DNA of 64,000 bases from Cupriavidus taiwanensis (GTDB lineage: Bacteria > Pseudomonadota > Gammaproteobacteria > Burkholderiales > Burkholderiaceae): NCBI RefSeq assembly GCF_900249755.1, contig NZ_LT976853.1, positions 284,011 through 348,010 of the forward strand. The letters are read 5' to 3'. The translations under genes and the position numbers were made by a program. Shown here in pieces: positions 36,641-46,428 of the stretch. Below the pieces are notes generated by a model. It worked only from the letters and a program-made list of their open reading frames with translations. It searched no databases and was not told the origin of the DNA. Every line of letters starts with the position of its first letter. Within the stretch, counting starts at the first letter, position 1.

Positions 36641-38034
36641 CAGCAGGCAAGGGTCAGGAGAGCGGGTTCGGGCCGGACCGTGGCGTGGTCCAGCAGGAAG
36701 TCGGTGAAGGCGAGCGAGGTGGCGCCGGGCCGCGGCAGCCAGTCGGTGAACTCGACGATGAGCGGTGCCCACCAGTGCGCGGCATCGGCCAGCACGGGAC
36801 CGAAGTCGAGCGCATCGGATTCCACCACGCCGCGCGCAGGATTGGCCAGCATCCAGCGCATGCCGGCAACCAGGCTCGATGCCACCTGCAGGCTGGTGGC
36901 GGTGTTGTACGGTGCCAGCGAACGCGCGCGCTGCACCGACAGCCGCGATCCATGCCAGACCGCGCCGTGCCGGCGGCTCATCAGCAGCACGCCGAGTTCG
37001 TCTTCGCCGCACTGGATCTCGTCGCGCAGGATGCGTTCGCCGCGCACGCGCGGGGCGGCGCGGTCGTCCAGCCATTGCATCGAGGCCTGCGTGGCGGCGG
37101 TCGGGCGATAGGCGTAGTAGACGGTGGGGCGATACAGCGGCTGGCCGGCGCGGGTGTCGGTCAGGTACTCGGCGATCGAGATCGATTCGTTGTGGGTGAT
37201 CAGGCAGGCGTCGAACGGGCCGTGCACCGGCGACCACGACCGCACGCGCGTGCGATGCCCCGGCCGGTCCAGTGCGATGGCCGCGCCGCTGCCGTAGCCG
37301 TGACGATAGCCATCGCGCGGCAGCGCCGGCTCATGGCTGCCCCAGCCGAGTTCGGCGTCCTGCAGGCATTCGGTGATAAAGCCCTCGGCCGACCACGTGT
37401 TGGCGAACTCGCCGTCGCGCGGATAGCCCGGGGCCTGCTGGCTGTCGTACTCGGCAACCTGGATCACGCGCACATCCAGCGCGCGCGCCAGCGCGGCCCA
37501 TCCGGCGCGATCCCGCGGCTCAGGATGGTTCAAGCCCGCCTTGCCGGCCAGTGCCATCAGCGCGGCCTTGACCAGCACCGATACCAAGCCGGGATTAGCG
37601 CCATGCGCGACCAGCGCGGTCGGCAGCGTCTCGCGGCCGCGCGCGAAGGCCAGCATGTCATGGCGCAGCGCGTAGTTGCTCAGGTGCGACGCCTGCGGAT
37701 CGGCGGCATAGTCCCAGGGCTCGATGCCAGCATCGACATAGAACGCGCCGCGCGCCTGCGCCAGTGCGATCAGGTCGCGGCTGCAGACCGATGGCGCCAG
37801 GTTCAGCAGGAAGGTGCCGGGCCGCAGCAGCGGGGCCAGCATGGATTCGTAATTGGCCTCGGTGATGGTGGCATGGATGGCGTGCAGCTTGTGGCGGGCG
37901 ACCAGCTCCTGGCGCGTGTGGTCCAGCACGCGGTCCACCACGGTAATCGCTGCCTGCGGCCAGGTTCGCTCCAGCAGCGGCAGCACGGCCTGGCCGATGC
38001 AGCCAAAACCGGCGATGACGATTTGTTCGATCAC
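36640..38034 (-). CDS. hss: Homospermidine synthase
   Basis: Homospermidine synthase joins two putrescine units (or putrescine and spermidine) with NAD as hydride carrier. The 464-residue protein starts with the Rossmann fold IVIAGFGCIGQAVLPLL, then has VDAGIEPWDY, TALVAHGANPGLVS and SFTEYNS-like bacterial Hss segments (here THNESISIAEYLT), and ends with a long C-terminal alpha/beta domain. GTG 38034 is preceded by GGAAGGG at a good distance, so I prefer it; ATG 38076 would add 14 residues. It leads the minus-strand operon with the ligase, DUF1190 and DUF350 genes. Confidence 0.88.
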   Translation of the reverse strand: MIEQIVIAGFGCIGQAVLPLLERTWPQAAITVVDRVLDHTRQELVARHKLHAIHATITEANYESMLAPLLRPGTFLLNLAPSVCSRDLIALAQARGAFYVDAGIEPWDYAADPQASHLSNYALRHDMLAFARGRETLPTALVAHGANPGLVSVLVKAALMALAGKAGLNHPEPRDRAGWAALARALDVRVIQVAEYDSQQAPGYPRDGEFANTWSAEGFITECLQDAELGWGSHEPALPRDGYRHGYGSGAAIALDRPGHRTRVRSWSPVHGPFDACLITHNESISIAEYLTDTRAGQPLYRPTVYYAYRPTAATQASMQWLDDRAAPRVRGERILRDEIQCGEDELGVLLMSRRHGAVWHGSRLSVQRARSLAPYNTATSLQVASSLVAGMRWMLANPARGVVESDALDFGPVLADAAHWWAPLIVEFTDWLPRPGATSLAFTDFLLDHATVRPEPALLTLAC

Positions 38035-38329
38035 GCAGACCCTTCCGCCCGTCCTGGCGAACCGCTGCACCGGCATCACGCCAGCAAGGTTTCGCCACGC
38101 ATTGTTAATTCTGTTGAGATTCGACAAAAATGCAGGGCAATACTATAGCGGGTGGTCGCTGCTGCCAACAGCCCTCCCACGGCTTGGGCAGGCATTGGCA
38201 AGGGCGGTAGCTGTGCAAACAAAGGGTAAGCCTTGGGTGGCTTGTTTCGAGGGCGGACGCGCCGTGCTTAAATCTGTGTCTTGCCCCCCGCAAGATTAGC
38301 GCGTAGTGAAACGATATGGCCACACCATC

Positions 38330-38653
38330 ATGCCCCTGATCGATATCAAGAACCTCCAGCAAGCCGCCTACGACTTCGGCGAAGCCCGCCACTGGGGCAA
38401 GTACCACAGCCCCAAGAACCTGGCGATGGCGCTCAGCGTCGAGGTCTCCGAACTGGTCGAAATCTTCCAGTGGCAGACCGAGGACGAATCGCGCGCCATC
38501 ATGTCCACGCCCAAGCGCGAGCACGTTGAGCAGGAGCTGGCGGACATCACCATCTATCTGACCCAGTTGGTGACGGCACTCGGCGTGGACCTCGACGCCG
38601 CGGTGCGGGCGAAGATGGAAATCAATGCGAGGAAGTATCCGGTGCCGGAGTGA
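38330..38653 (+). CDS. MazG-like nucleotide pyrophosphohydrolase
   Basis: A 107-residue all-helical protein of the MazG/RS21-C6 type, which hydrolyses non-standard or excess dNTPs to monophosphates. The metal site is visible as EVSELVE (E-x2-E) and ELADITIYL (E-x2-D). The W-G-K-Y-H-S-P-K-N-L opening is typical of the short subgroup. ATG 38330 (MPLIDIK) is chosen over an upstream in-frame codon at 38306. It is transcribed alone, divergent from hss. Confidence 0.88.
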   Translation: MPLIDIKNLQQAAYDFGEARHWGKYHSPKNLAMALSVEVSELVEIFQWQTEDESRAIMSTPKREHVEQELADITIYLTQLVTALGVDLDAAVRAKMEINARKYPVPE

Positions 38654-38684
38654 GTTGCGCAGGCGGATGCGCTCACGCCAAGGA

Positions 38685-39194
38685 TCAACCCGGATAGGCG
38701 ATCAGCCGCGCCACCCAACCCGCCGCATACAACCCCACCCCAAACACCGCATGCGTCACCACGCTATGCATCCGCGCCAGATTCGGCCGCGGCGTGCGGC
38801 TGGCAGCGATACCCGCGCCCATCGCGGGCTGCATCAGCAGGAAGGGCGCGGCGACGCTGCCGATGCCGACGATCAATGCCGGTGCCAGCGTCGGATGGCG
38901 CGCCCAATCGAGCCCCCATAACGCCAGCAAGATTCCCGCGAACGCGATGCCGGTCAGGTAATGCGCGATCCAGCCGATGGCCTGCTCGCCGCGCACCGGT
39001 GGCGTGGCGGCGATGGGCTGATGGCGGAAACGTCCGCGTGGCAGCCAGGCCAGCCAGCGGTCGACCAGGCCATAGTTCAGCGCGGGTACGCCGAGCAGCC
39101 GTTTGCGCAGGATGGTCCAGGCATCGATGGTCAGCGTGGCGCCGGTGCCGATCACGGTGGCATGGAACAGCATCGCGATGGCGTGATCAGGCAT
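38685..39194 (-). CDS. DUF2938 membrane protein
   Basis: A 169-residue protein with four hydrophobic segments and the DUF2938 pattern (GATLTIDAWTIL; GWIAHYLTGIAFAGILL; HAVFGVGLYAAGW). Function unknown. Its start ATG 39194 overlaps the stop of the upstream methyltransferase gene by 8 bases, so the two are translated from one message under the same divergent promoter. Confidence 0.82.
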   Translation of the reverse strand: MPDHAIAMLFHATVIGTGATLTIDAWTILRKRLLGVPALNYGLVDRWLAWLPRGRFRHQPIAATPPVRGEQAIGWIAHYLTGIAFAGILLALWGLDWARHPTLAPALIVGIGSVAAPFLLMQPAMGAGIAASRTPRPNLARMHSVVTHAVFGVGLYAAGWVARLIAYPG

Positions 39195-40080
39195 GGTTCG
39201 CGTCCTGGCCACTGGGCGAAGCGGCGGCGGTCGCGCGGGCGGTGATGGTCCAGCATGCCGCGGTGTAGCGCACGGTGTCGCCCTGCACGTAGGGCTCGAA
39301 CGCGGCGCGCACGGTTGCGGCGACGCGTTCGCGCGTGGTGGCGTCGGCGCCTTGCAGCGCCAGCCCGACCGGGCCGAGCCGGGACAGGTAGCCAGCCAGG
39401 GCCCGCTCCGGCAGCGCGCAAGTCACGTCGGCCGGACGGACGTCGATATCGCCCCAGCCGCTCGCCTGCAGGATCGCCAGCACGCGCTCGCGCTCGCCGA
39501 AGGCAAACTGCCCGGGCGCGCCCGGCTGCCGCGGCGGCAGGTTGGGCAGCAGCGGCGCTGCGGCGCGTTCGGCGGTGGTCATGAAGGGGTTCTCGGCGGC
39601 GCTGCGCCAGGCGATGCAGTGCAGCGTGGCATCTGACGTCGCGGCCCAGCGCAGGTTGGCGAAGGCGCGTGCCGGGTCGCTGAAGAACATCACGCCCAGG
39701 CGCGACACGATCATGTCGAAGCTGGCCGGGGCGAAGGCGTGCTCCTGCGCGTCGGCGTGGATGAAGGTCGCGTCGATGCCATCGCGTTGGGCGCGAGAGC
39801 GCGCGGCCGCTAGCATCGGCTCGGAAATATCGATGCCGGTGCAGTGGCCTTCCGCACCCACGTGCCGCGCCAATGCCAGCGTGGTGCTGCCGGTGCCGCA
39901 GCCGACGTCGAGGATGCGTTGCGCCGCGGCGCGGCCGGCGGCTTCGACCAGCTGTGCTTCCAGCGGCCGGAACATGTCGTCCAGCACGCCTTGATGCTCG
40001 ACCCACGCCTGGCCCGATGCGCCGTTCCACAGTGCCGCTTGCTCGCCGCCGTTGCCGCTGATTTGCCGTTGTTCACTCAT
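39187..40080 (-). CDS. Class I SAM-dependent methyltransferase
   Basis: A 297-residue methyltransferase of the ubiE/COQ5-like class. Motif I is ILDVGCGTGSTTLALA, followed by the acidic GIDISEPML, FIHADAQEH and FDMIVSRLGVMFF. The acceptor cannot be told. The start ATG 40080 has AAAGGGGA upstream. It diverges from a MerR-type regulator across a short palindrome-bearing gap, so that regulator probably controls it. Confidence 0.85.
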   Translation of the reverse strand: MSEQRQISGNGGEQAALWNGASGQAWVEHQGVLDDMFRPLEAQLVEAAGRAAAQRILDVGCGTGSTTLALARHVGAEGHCTGIDISEPMLAAARSRAQRDGIDATFIHADAQEHAFAPASFDMIVSRLGVMFFSDPARAFANLRWAATSDATLHCIAWRSAAENPFMTTAERAAAPLLPNLPPRQPGAPGQFAFGERERVLAILQASGWGDIDVRPADVTCALPERALAGYLSRLGPVGLALQGADATTRERVAATVRAAFEPYVQGDTVRYTAACWTITARATAAASPSGQDANHA

Positions 40081-40123
40081 GGTCGTATCCCCTTTGCCTG
40101 GCTGGAAGCTACACTGTGCCAGT

Positions 40124-40137
40124 TCAAGTCGACTTGA
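40124..40137. promoter_or_regulatory. MerR-type operator between the methyltransferase and merR genes
   Basis: A perfect 14-base palindrome, TCAAGTCGACTTGA, followed by GG, of the SoxR/MerR style (CAAGT-N2-ACTTG). It lies 8 bases before GTG 40146 and 43 bases before the divergent methyltransferase start. A MerR gene starting at 40116 would contain it, which supports the later start. Confidence 0.65.
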
Positions 40138-40145
40138 GGTCAAGC

Positions 40146-40589
40146 GTGCAAAGCCTGGAGATTGCGGAAGTGGCCCGGCAGGCCGGCGTGCCGGCCTCGA
40201 CGCTGCGGTACTACGAGGAAAAGGGGCTGATCGTGCCGATCGGCAGGCGCGGCATGCGGCGGGTGTACGACGCCGGCGTGCTGGAGCGGCTGGCGCTGAT
40301 CGCGCTGGGGCGGGCCGCCGGCTTCTCGCTGGATGATATTGCGGCGATGTTCTCGCCGCAGGGCCAGCCGCGCATCGACCGCCAGATGCTGGCCGCCAAG
40401 GCGGACGAGCTGGACCGGACCATCCGCAAGCTGACAGCGATGCGCGACGGATTGCGGCATGCGGCGGTGTGCCCGGCGCCCAGCCATATGGAATGCCCGA
40501 CTTTCCGGCGCATCGTCCAGGCGGCGAGTACCGGGGCGATCGGCGGGCGGCGCGAGCGCGCGCCCGTGCCGCCGGCCAGGGCGCGATGA
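40146..40589 (+). CDS. MerR-family transcriptional regulator
   Basis: A 147-residue regulator. The winged-helix DNA-binding part is clear (IAEVARQAGVPASTLRYYEE, then GMRRVYD and LERLALIALGRAAGFSLDDI). A dimer helix follows, and the tail has two Cys in the pattern AAVCPAPSHMECPTF, a possible metal or redox sensor site. GTG 40146 is chosen because an earlier start at 40116 would run through the operator palindrome. It probably regulates itself and the divergent methyltransferase operon. Confidence 0.85.
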   Translation: MQSLEIAEVARQAGVPASTLRYYEEKGLIVPIGRRGMRRVYDAGVLERLALIALGRAAGFSLDDIAAMFSPQGQPRIDRQMLAAKADELDRTIRKLTAMRDGLRHAAVCPAPSHMECPTFRRIVQAASTGAIGGRRERAPVPPARAR

Positions 40590-40601
40590 CTGCCGGGGAT
40601 C

Positions 40602-42401
40602 TCAGCCCAGCCTGAACTGCCCCACCGCCCCCGCCAGGCTGCCGGCCTGCGTCTGCAGCGCCGCCGCCGCCGCGGTTGACTGCTCCACCAGCGCCGCGTT
40701 CTGCTGCACCATCTGGTCGAGCTGGCTGACCGCCATATTCACCTCTTGAATGCCGCGGGTCTGTTCCATCGCTGCGTGAGTGATCTCGTTGATAATGCCG
40801 GTCACCTTGGAGACGTTGCTGACGATCTCGCCCATGGTGTCGCCGGCGCGGCGGACCTGCTCGGAGCCCGACTCGACGCTGCCCACGGTGGTCTCGATCA
40901 GGGTCTTGATCTCGCGCGCGGCCTGGGCGCTGCGCTGGGCCAGCGCGCGCACTTCACCGGCCACCACCGCGAAGCCCCGGCCCTGGTCGCCGGCGCGCGC
41001 GGCTTCGACGGCGGCGTTCAGCGCCAGGATGTTGGTCTGGAAGGCAATGCCCTCGATCACGCCGATGATGTCGGAGACCTTGACCGACGCGGTTTCGATC
41101 TGGCCCATGGTGCCGATCACTTCGCCGATCACCACGCCGCCGTCGGCGGCGACGCGCGAGGCGGCGGCGACGGAGTCGTTGGCGTGCTGCGCCGAGTTGG
41201 CCGACTGGCCGACGGTGGCGGTGATCTGTTCCATCGACGCGGCGGTCTGCTGCAGGCTGGCGGCGGCGGACTCGGTGCGGCGCGACAGGTCCGTGTTGCC
41301 CGCGGCGATTTCATCGGCGGCGGCGCGCACCGATTCGCTGGCGTCGCGGATCTGGCGCATGATCGTGCAGAGCTTGTCGGCGAAGGTCTTGAAGGCGCGC
41401 GCGATCTGCGCGACCTCGTCGTTGCCGTGCGCGGGCAGGCGCTGGGTCAGGTCGCCGTCGCCGGAGCCGATCGCGTCCATGGCGTCGCGCACGGTGGACA
41501 GGCCGCGCAGCGACAGCGTCGCCACGCCCCATACCACCGCGGCGGCCACGCCTGCAATCAGCACCAGCGCGATCACCGACGCAATCAGCACCGACCGCAT
41601 GCCGGCGGTAGCCTCGGCCTTGTCCAGCGCGACGACGACCATCCAGTCGGTGCCGGGGATGGCGCGCGCGCCCAGCAGCTTGGCGCTGCCCTGCACGTCG
41701 ACTTCCAGCGGAACCTTCGCGCCGGCCAGCGTGGCCAGCTTGTCGGCGCCGAGCGCGGGCACGAGCTCCGTCACCGGCTTGAGCGTGAGCTTGTCGTCGG
41801 TGTGGGCGACGATGTTGCCGTTGCTGGCGACCAGCATGCCGAAGCTGGCCGGCGAAGGGTGGATTGCCCTGACGTTGGCGATCACGCTGTCCATGGCGAC
41901 ATCGCCGGACACCACCGCTTGCACGGCGCCGTCGCGCACCACCGGCGCGGCGAATGCCACCACCAGCTTGCCGGTGCCGGCATCGACGTAAGGCGGCGTG
42001 ACCACGGGTTTGCCGGCCGCGGCGGCCTGCTGGTACCACGGGCGGCCGGTGGGGTCGTAGCCGGGCGGGATGCCCTGCGGGTTGGAAAACTTCGCGGTCT
42101 TGTCGGCATAGCCGACGTAGACGTTGGTAAAGCCGCCGGCCTGCGCGATCTGCCTGAGCGCAGCATCGGGTTCGGGCTGCAGCACGGCTTCCTGCAGCGA
42201 CTGGATCATCTGGCTGTGCGACGCCACCCAGTCGACGATGGCGCTGGCGTGCCCGCTCTGCACCGCGGCGAGGCTGCTGTCGATGGCGTCTTCGTTATAG
42301 CGGTTGGCAACGAACTGGTTCAGTGCCGTGTTGATGGCGAGCGCGGCGACGACGATGGCCACGCATAAGGCCACGATCCGCGCGCGGATGGTAGTGAACA
42401 T
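40602..42401 (-). CDS. Methyl-accepting chemotaxis protein with dCache sensor
   Basis: A 599-residue chemoreceptor. It has a membrane segment at about 10-30, a periplasmic dCache-type sensor ([35 protein letters not shown]) and a second membrane segment near 300. A HAMP region follows ([20 protein letters not shown]), then the signalling domain with the hairpin tip [20 protein letters not shown] and methylation helices. The DPxGRPWY motif is typical of amine or amino-acid sensing Cache domains; the ligand is not certain. ATG 42401 has a GGAG-type site upstream. No CheW-binding or CheR pentapeptide tail is visible. Confidence 0.92.
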   Translation of the reverse strand: MFTTIRARIVALCVAIVVAALAINTALNQFVANRYNEDAIDSSLAAVQSGHASAIVDWVASHSQMIQSLQEAVLQPEPDAALRQIAQAGGFTNVYVGYADKTAKFSNPQGIPPGYDPTGRPWYQQAAAAGKPVVTPPYVDAGTGKLVVAFAAPVVRDGAVQAVVSGDVAMDSVIANVRAIHPSPASFGMLVASNGNIVAHTDDKLTLKPVTELVPALGADKLATLAGAKVPLEVDVQGSAKLLGARAIPGTDWMVVVALDKAEATAGMRSVLIASVIALVLIAGVAAAVVWGVATLSLRGLSTVRDAMDAIGSGDGDLTQRLPAHGNDEVAQIARAFKTFADKLCTIMRQIRDASESVRAAADEIAAGNTDLSRRTESAAASLQQTAASMEQITATVGQSANSAQHANDSVAAASRVAADGGVVIGEVIGTMGQIETASVKVSDIIGVIEGIAFQTNILALNAAVEAARAGDQGRGFAVVAGEVRALAQRSAQAAREIKTLIETTVGSVESGSEQVRRAGDTMGEIVSNVSKVTGIINEITHAAMEQTRGIQEVNMAVSQLDQMVQQNAALVEQSTAAAAALQTQAGSLAGAVGQFRLG

Positions 42402-42676
42402 CAAGGGAGATCCTTCGTAAGGAATCGTTGGGGGCGTTTGCAGGAACCTGCAGCGTGGGATTTCCACCCCGCTGTATACGGAGCGCGCCGGGCCGACTTG
42501 AGAAATGTGATGCAATCGCTTGCGATCACGGTGTTGACGAAACAATGCCGCGAGAATCGTTGCGATCGCTCAAGACATCCTGATCAGTCAAGCAGACAAT
42601 GGCCCGGACTTTTTCACAACGTATTACAAAGATTTACACCGGTTATGCGAACCGCCACATATGCTGCGATCAACCC

Positions 42677-43906
42677 ATGAACAATAAGCGGAGACCCATC
42701 GTGTCAGTCCTTTCCCATGCTTCTGCACCGTTGCGCCTGCTCGCGCTGAGCGGCGCCCTCGCGCTGGCCGCCTGCGGCGGAGGCGGCGGCGATGATGGCG
42801 ATGCCGGGCGCGGCACGCTGCAGGTGTCGATGACCGACGCGCCGGCCTGCGGTTTCAGCAACGTCTTCGTGACCGTGAACAAGGTACGTGTGCACAGCAG
42901 CGCCAGCGCAGAGACCACCGCCGGCGGCTGGGTCGATATCGATGTCGTGCCCGCACGCAAGATCGACCTGCTGTCGCTGACCAACGGCGTGATGACGGTG
43001 CTGGGCCAGACCGCGCTGCCGGCCGGCAACTACCAGCAGGTGCGGCTGGTGCTGGATGCCAACCGCGGTGGCGGCGCCTCCGCGCTGGCGAATTCCGTGG
43101 TACCCATCGGCGGCGCCGAGCAGCCGCTCGATACACCCAGCGCGGTGCAGTCGGGCATCAAGATCAATCGGTCGTTTTCGGTGGCGCGCGGCACGCTGAC
43201 CGACCTGGTGCTGGATTTCGACGCATGCAAGTCGGTGGTGACGCGCGGCAATGGCACCTTTGGCCTGAAGCCGGTGGTGACCGCGATCCCGATGACCGTC
43301 AGCGGCGAAGTGACCGGCGTGGTGGCCGCGGCCCCGGGGGCGCGCGTCTATGCCGAGCGCAATGGCGTGGTGGTGAAGTCGACCGTGGCGGATGCCAACG
43401 GCAGCTTCCGCCTGTCGCCGATCGAGCAAAGCAGCACCGCCGGCCCGGTCGACGTGGTGGTGGTGCCGGGCGCGGCCAACGCCAGGGCCGCGGGCATCGT
43501 GCGCGGCGTGCCGGTGGTGGTGGGCACGCCCACAGCGATCTCGACCGCCGCGGCGCCGATGACGCTGCCGGCATCGACCTATCGCCGTGTCTCGGGCGCG
43601 GTGGCGCCGGCGTCGGCCGAAGCCACGCTGCGTGCGCTGCAACTGGTCAGCGGCGGCACCTTTGAAATCGCCGCGACCGCGGCGGCCAGCGATACCGGCG
43701 CCTACAGCCTGTTTGCGACCGAACCCGCGCTGCCCGTGGCCGCGCCGGTGATCGGCACCTACCAGGCCGCGCTGCCGATCCCGTTGTCGCCGGACGGCGC
43801 AGCGGCAGGCAAGTACAGCATCCAGGCCACCAGCGCCAGCGGTGCCGTGCAGACGCAGCCCGCGGATGTCAGTATCGCGGACGCGCTGCTCAATTTCTCG
43901 TTCTGA
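42677..43906 (+). CDS. DUF4382 lipoprotein
   Basis: A 409-residue lipoprotein. The signal peptide ends in a lipobox (LALAACGGGGG). DUF4382 follows (GRGTLQVSMTDAPACGFSNV; VRVHSSASAETTAG; LLSLTNGVMTVLGQTALPAGNYQQ), and then an Ig/transthyretin-like region (ANGSFRLSPIE). Such proteins are exported to the outer face of the cell or the periplasm; function unknown. ATG 42677 begins the signal peptide; an in-frame codon at 42599 would add 26 residues. A strong terminator follows. Confidence 0.85.
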   Translation: MNNKRRPIVSVLSHASAPLRLLALSGALALAACGGGGGDDGDAGRGTLQVSMTDAPACGFSNVFVTVNKVRVHSSASAETTAGGWVDIDVVPARKIDLLSLTNGVMTVLGQTALPAGNYQQVRLVLDANRGGGASALANSVVPIGGAEQPLDTPSAVQSGIKINRSFSVARGTLTDLVLDFDACKSVVTRGNGTFGLKPVVTAIPMTVSGEVTGVVAAAPGARVYAERNGVVVKSTVADANGSFRLSPIEQSSTAGPVDVVVVPGAANARAAGIVRGVPVVVGTPTAISTAAAPMTLPASTYRRVSGAVAPASAEATLRALQLVSGGTFEIAATAAASDTGAYSLFATEPALPVAAPVIGTYQAALPIPLSPDGAAAGKYSIQATSASGAVQTQPADVSIADALLNFSF

Positions 43907-43927
43907 ACCGGGGGATCGGGGAGCGGG

Positions 43928-43960
43928 CCGGAAGGGGGCATCGCCCTCTTCCGGTTTTTT
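43928..43960 (+). terminator. Rho-independent terminator after the DUF4382 gene
   Basis: Arms CCGGAAG and CTTCCGG enclose a G/C-paired upper stem (GGGGC/CCCT), followed by six T. Confidence 0.85.
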
Positions 43961-44045
43961 CATGGGCGATCGGCCTGGCCGCGTCGCCACCGCGTGGCGC
44001 GGTTTCCCGCTAGACTGCGAATCTCGCGTCTCGGGAGACCCCGTC

Positions 44046-44954
44046 ATGCCAGCACGCACTGCGGCGAAGGCCGCATCCACACCTGCCGCAACCGCTGCGG
44101 CCGCGTCCAAAGCCCCATCGACCACGCCATCGCGCAAGCCCGCGGCAGGGCCGGTGCGCGTCGGTATCGGCGGCTGGAATTACGCGCCGTGGCGCGACAA
44201 CTTCTATCCCGCCAAACTGCCGCAGTCGCGCGAACTGGCCTACGCCAGCCGGCACCTCAGCGCGATCGAGATCAACAGCACCTATCACGGCACGCAGAAG
44301 CGCAGCTCGTTCGCCAAGTGGCGCGACGAAACGCCCGACGACTTTGTCTTTGCGGTGAAGGCCTCGCGCTTTGCCACCAACCGGCGCGTGCTGGCCGAGT
44401 CCGGCGAGTCGATCGCGCGCTTTGTCGACAGCGGCATTGCCGAGCTGGGCCGCAAGCTCGGGCCGGTGGTATGGCAGTTCGCGCCGACCAAGCAGTTCGA
44501 TGCGGAAGACTTCGAGGCCTTCCTGCAATTGCTGCCGCAATCGGTGGAGGGCGTGACACTGCGCCACGTGCTGGAGGTGCGCCACGACAGCTTCCAGTCG
44601 CCGGACTACCTGAAGCTCGCGCGCAAGTACAAGGCCGCGACCGTCTTTACCGATTCGCCCAAGTTTCCGTCGATGGCCGACCTGACCGGCGACTTCGTCT
44701 ATGCCCGGCTGATGGCCAGCAGCGACAAGCTGAAGACCGGCTACGCGCCCAGGGCGCTCGATGCGTGGGCCGAGCGGGCGCGCACCTGGGCCGCCGGCAG
44801 CGTGCCCGGCGACCTGCCCGCGGTGGAAGATCGCAAGCCCGCCGCGCGCAAGCGCGAGGTCTTTGTCTTCTTCATCAACGGGGCCAAGGAACGCGCGCCC
44901 GCCGCGGCGCAGGCGCTGCTGGAGCGCCTGGGCTGGACACCGGCCGAGGCGTGA
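44046..44954 (+). CDS. DUF72 (YecE-like) protein
   Basis: A 302-residue TIM-barrel-like protein of the DUF72 family, whose reaction is unknown. The Ala/Pro/Lys-rich ~35-residue N-terminus is an extension. The domain opens with RVGIGGWNYAPWRDNFYP and includes SAIEINSTYHG, FAVKASRFATN and FVYARLM. ATG 44046 is the first codon of that extension. Confidence 0.87.
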   Translation: MPARTAAKAASTPAATAAAASKAPSTTPSRKPAAGPVRVGIGGWNYAPWRDNFYPAKLPQSRELAYASRHLSAIEINSTYHGTQKRSSFAKWRDETPDDFVFAVKASRFATNRRVLAESGESIARFVDSGIAELGRKLGPVVWQFAPTKQFDAEDFEAFLQLLPQSVEGVTLRHVLEVRHDSFQSPDYLKLARKYKAATVFTDSPKFPSMADLTGDFVYARLMASSDKLKTGYAPRALDAWAERARTWAAGSVPGDLPAVEDRKPAARKREVFVFFINGAKERAPAAAQALLERLGWTPAEA

Positions 44955-44987
44955 CCGCCGACCGTCCCCGCATCGCTATAATCGCGC

Positions 44988-46397
44988 ATGAACTCGACCC
45001 CCGCCCCGCCGCAAGCCGGCACTGCTTTCTCCACCCTGCCCTTGTCGCCCGCCATGCTCGCCACGCTGGCGCAGCTGGGCTATGACGAAATGACGCCGAT
45101 CCAGGCGGCCAGCCTGCCGATCACATTGGCCGGCCAGGACCTGGTGGCGCAGGCCAAGACCGGCAGCGGCAAGACCGCGGCGTTCGGGCTGGCGCTGCTG
45201 CACCGGCTCGATCCGCGCCGCTTCGACGTGCAGGCGATGGTGCTGTGCCCCACGCGCGAGCTGGCCGACCAGGTGACCCAGGAAATCCGCCGCCTGGCGC
45301 GCGCCGAAGAAAACATCAAGGTGCTGACGCTGTGCGGCGGCGCGCCGATGCGCCCGCAGGTCGACAGCCTGATCCACGGCGCGCATATCGTGGTCGGCAC
45401 CCCCGGGCGCATCCTGGACCACATCGACCGCGGCAGCCTGGATCTGTCAGGCATCAACACGCTGGTGCTGGACGAGGCCGACCGCATGCTCGACATGGGT
45501 TTCTTCGACGATATCGCCTATGTCGCCAGCCGTTGCCCGAAGGACCGCCAGACGCTGCTGTTTTCGGCGACCTACCCGCCCGGCATCGACAAGCTCAGCC
45601 ACCGCTTCCTGCGCAATCCGCAGTCGCTGAAGCTGGAGGCGACGCACGACAACAGCACCATCCGGCAGCGCTTCTACGAAGTAGAGGAAAGCGAGCGCCT
45701 GAACGCGGTGGGGCGGCTGCTGGACCACTTCCGCCCGGCCAGCACGCTGGCCTTCTGCAATACCAAGGCGCGCTGCCGCGAGCTGGTGGAACTGCTGCGC
45801 GCGCAGGGTTACCAGGCGCTGGCGCTGCATGGCGAACTGGAGCAGCGCGAGCGCGACCAGGTGCTGGTGCAGTTTGCCAACCGCAGCTGCTCGGTGCTGG
45901 TGGCCACCGACGTGGCCGCGCGCGGGCTCGATATCGCCCAGCTCGAGGCGGTGATCAATGTCGAGATCACGCCCGACCCGGAAGTCCACGTACACCGCAT
46001 CGGCCGCACCGGCCGCGCCGACCAGGAGGGCTGGGCCTTCAGCCTGGTCAGCATGGACGAGATGGGACGCGTGGGCAACCTGGAGCAGCACCACGGCGGC
46101 GAGTTCGAATGGCACCCGCTGGCCGAGCTGACGCCAGCCAGCACCGAGCGCCTGCTGCCGCCGATGGTGACGCTGCAGATGCTGGGCGGCCGCAAGGAAA
46201 AGATCCGCCCCGGCGATATCCTGGGCGCGCTGACCGGCGAGGCCGGCTTCGCCAAGGAGCAGATCGGCAAGATCAACGTGCTGGAAATGTCGACCTATAT
46301 CGCGGTGGAACGCAGCATCGGGCGCGAGGCGGTGAAGCGGCTCAACGCCGGCAAGGTCAAGGGCAAGAAGGTGAAGGTGCGGATGTTGACAGAGTGA
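44988..46397 (+). CDS. dbpA: DbpA-type ATP-dependent RNA helicase
   Basis: A 469-residue DEAD-box helicase acting in 50S ribosome assembly. Motifs in order are Q-motif TPIQ, AKTGSGKT, PTRELA, DEAD (VLDEADRMLDMGFF), SAT, ATDVAARGLD and HRIGRTGR. The C-terminal ~75 residues (KEKIRPGDILGALTGEAGF to GKVKGKKVKVRML) form the DbpA RNA-binding domain that targets 23S rRNA hairpin 92. ATG 44988 lies 33 bases after the DUF72 stop. Confidence 0.93.
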   Translation: MNSTPAPPQAGTAFSTLPLSPAMLATLAQLGYDEMTPIQAASLPITLAGQDLVAQAKTGSGKTAAFGLALLHRLDPRRFDVQAMVLCPTRELADQVTQEIRRLARAEENIKVLTLCGGAPMRPQVDSLIHGAHIVVGTPGRILDHIDRGSLDLSGINTLVLDEADRMLDMGFFDDIAYVASRCPKDRQTLLFSATYPPGIDKLSHRFLRNPQSLKLEATHDNSTIRQRFYEVEESERLNAVGRLLDHFRPASTLAFCNTKARCRELVELLRAQGYQALALHGELEQRERDQVLVQFANRSCSVLVATDVAARGLDIAQLEAVINVEITPDPEVHVHRIGRTGRADQEGWAFSLVSMDEMGRVGNLEQHHGGEFEWHPLAELTPASTERLLPPMVTLQMLGGRKEKIRPGDILGALTGEAGFAKEQIGKINVLEMSTYIAVERSIGREAVKRLNAGKVKGKKVKVRMLTE

Positions 46398-46428
46398 GCG
46401 CGGACGTCAATCACGCCACTGGTTTTCT

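Noticed and set aside
36641..37237. N-terminal extension of the glutathionylspermidine-synthetase-like gene
   Set aside because: It is an alternate-frame reading of hss; the family begins at ATG 36640.
40746..42368. Plus-strand open frame of about 540 codons
   Set aside because: Antisense of the chemoreceptor gene, which has all expected domains on the other strand.
42704..44137. Minus-strand open frame of about 477 codons
   Set aside because: Antisense of the DUF4382 lipoprotein gene; no signal peptide or domain.
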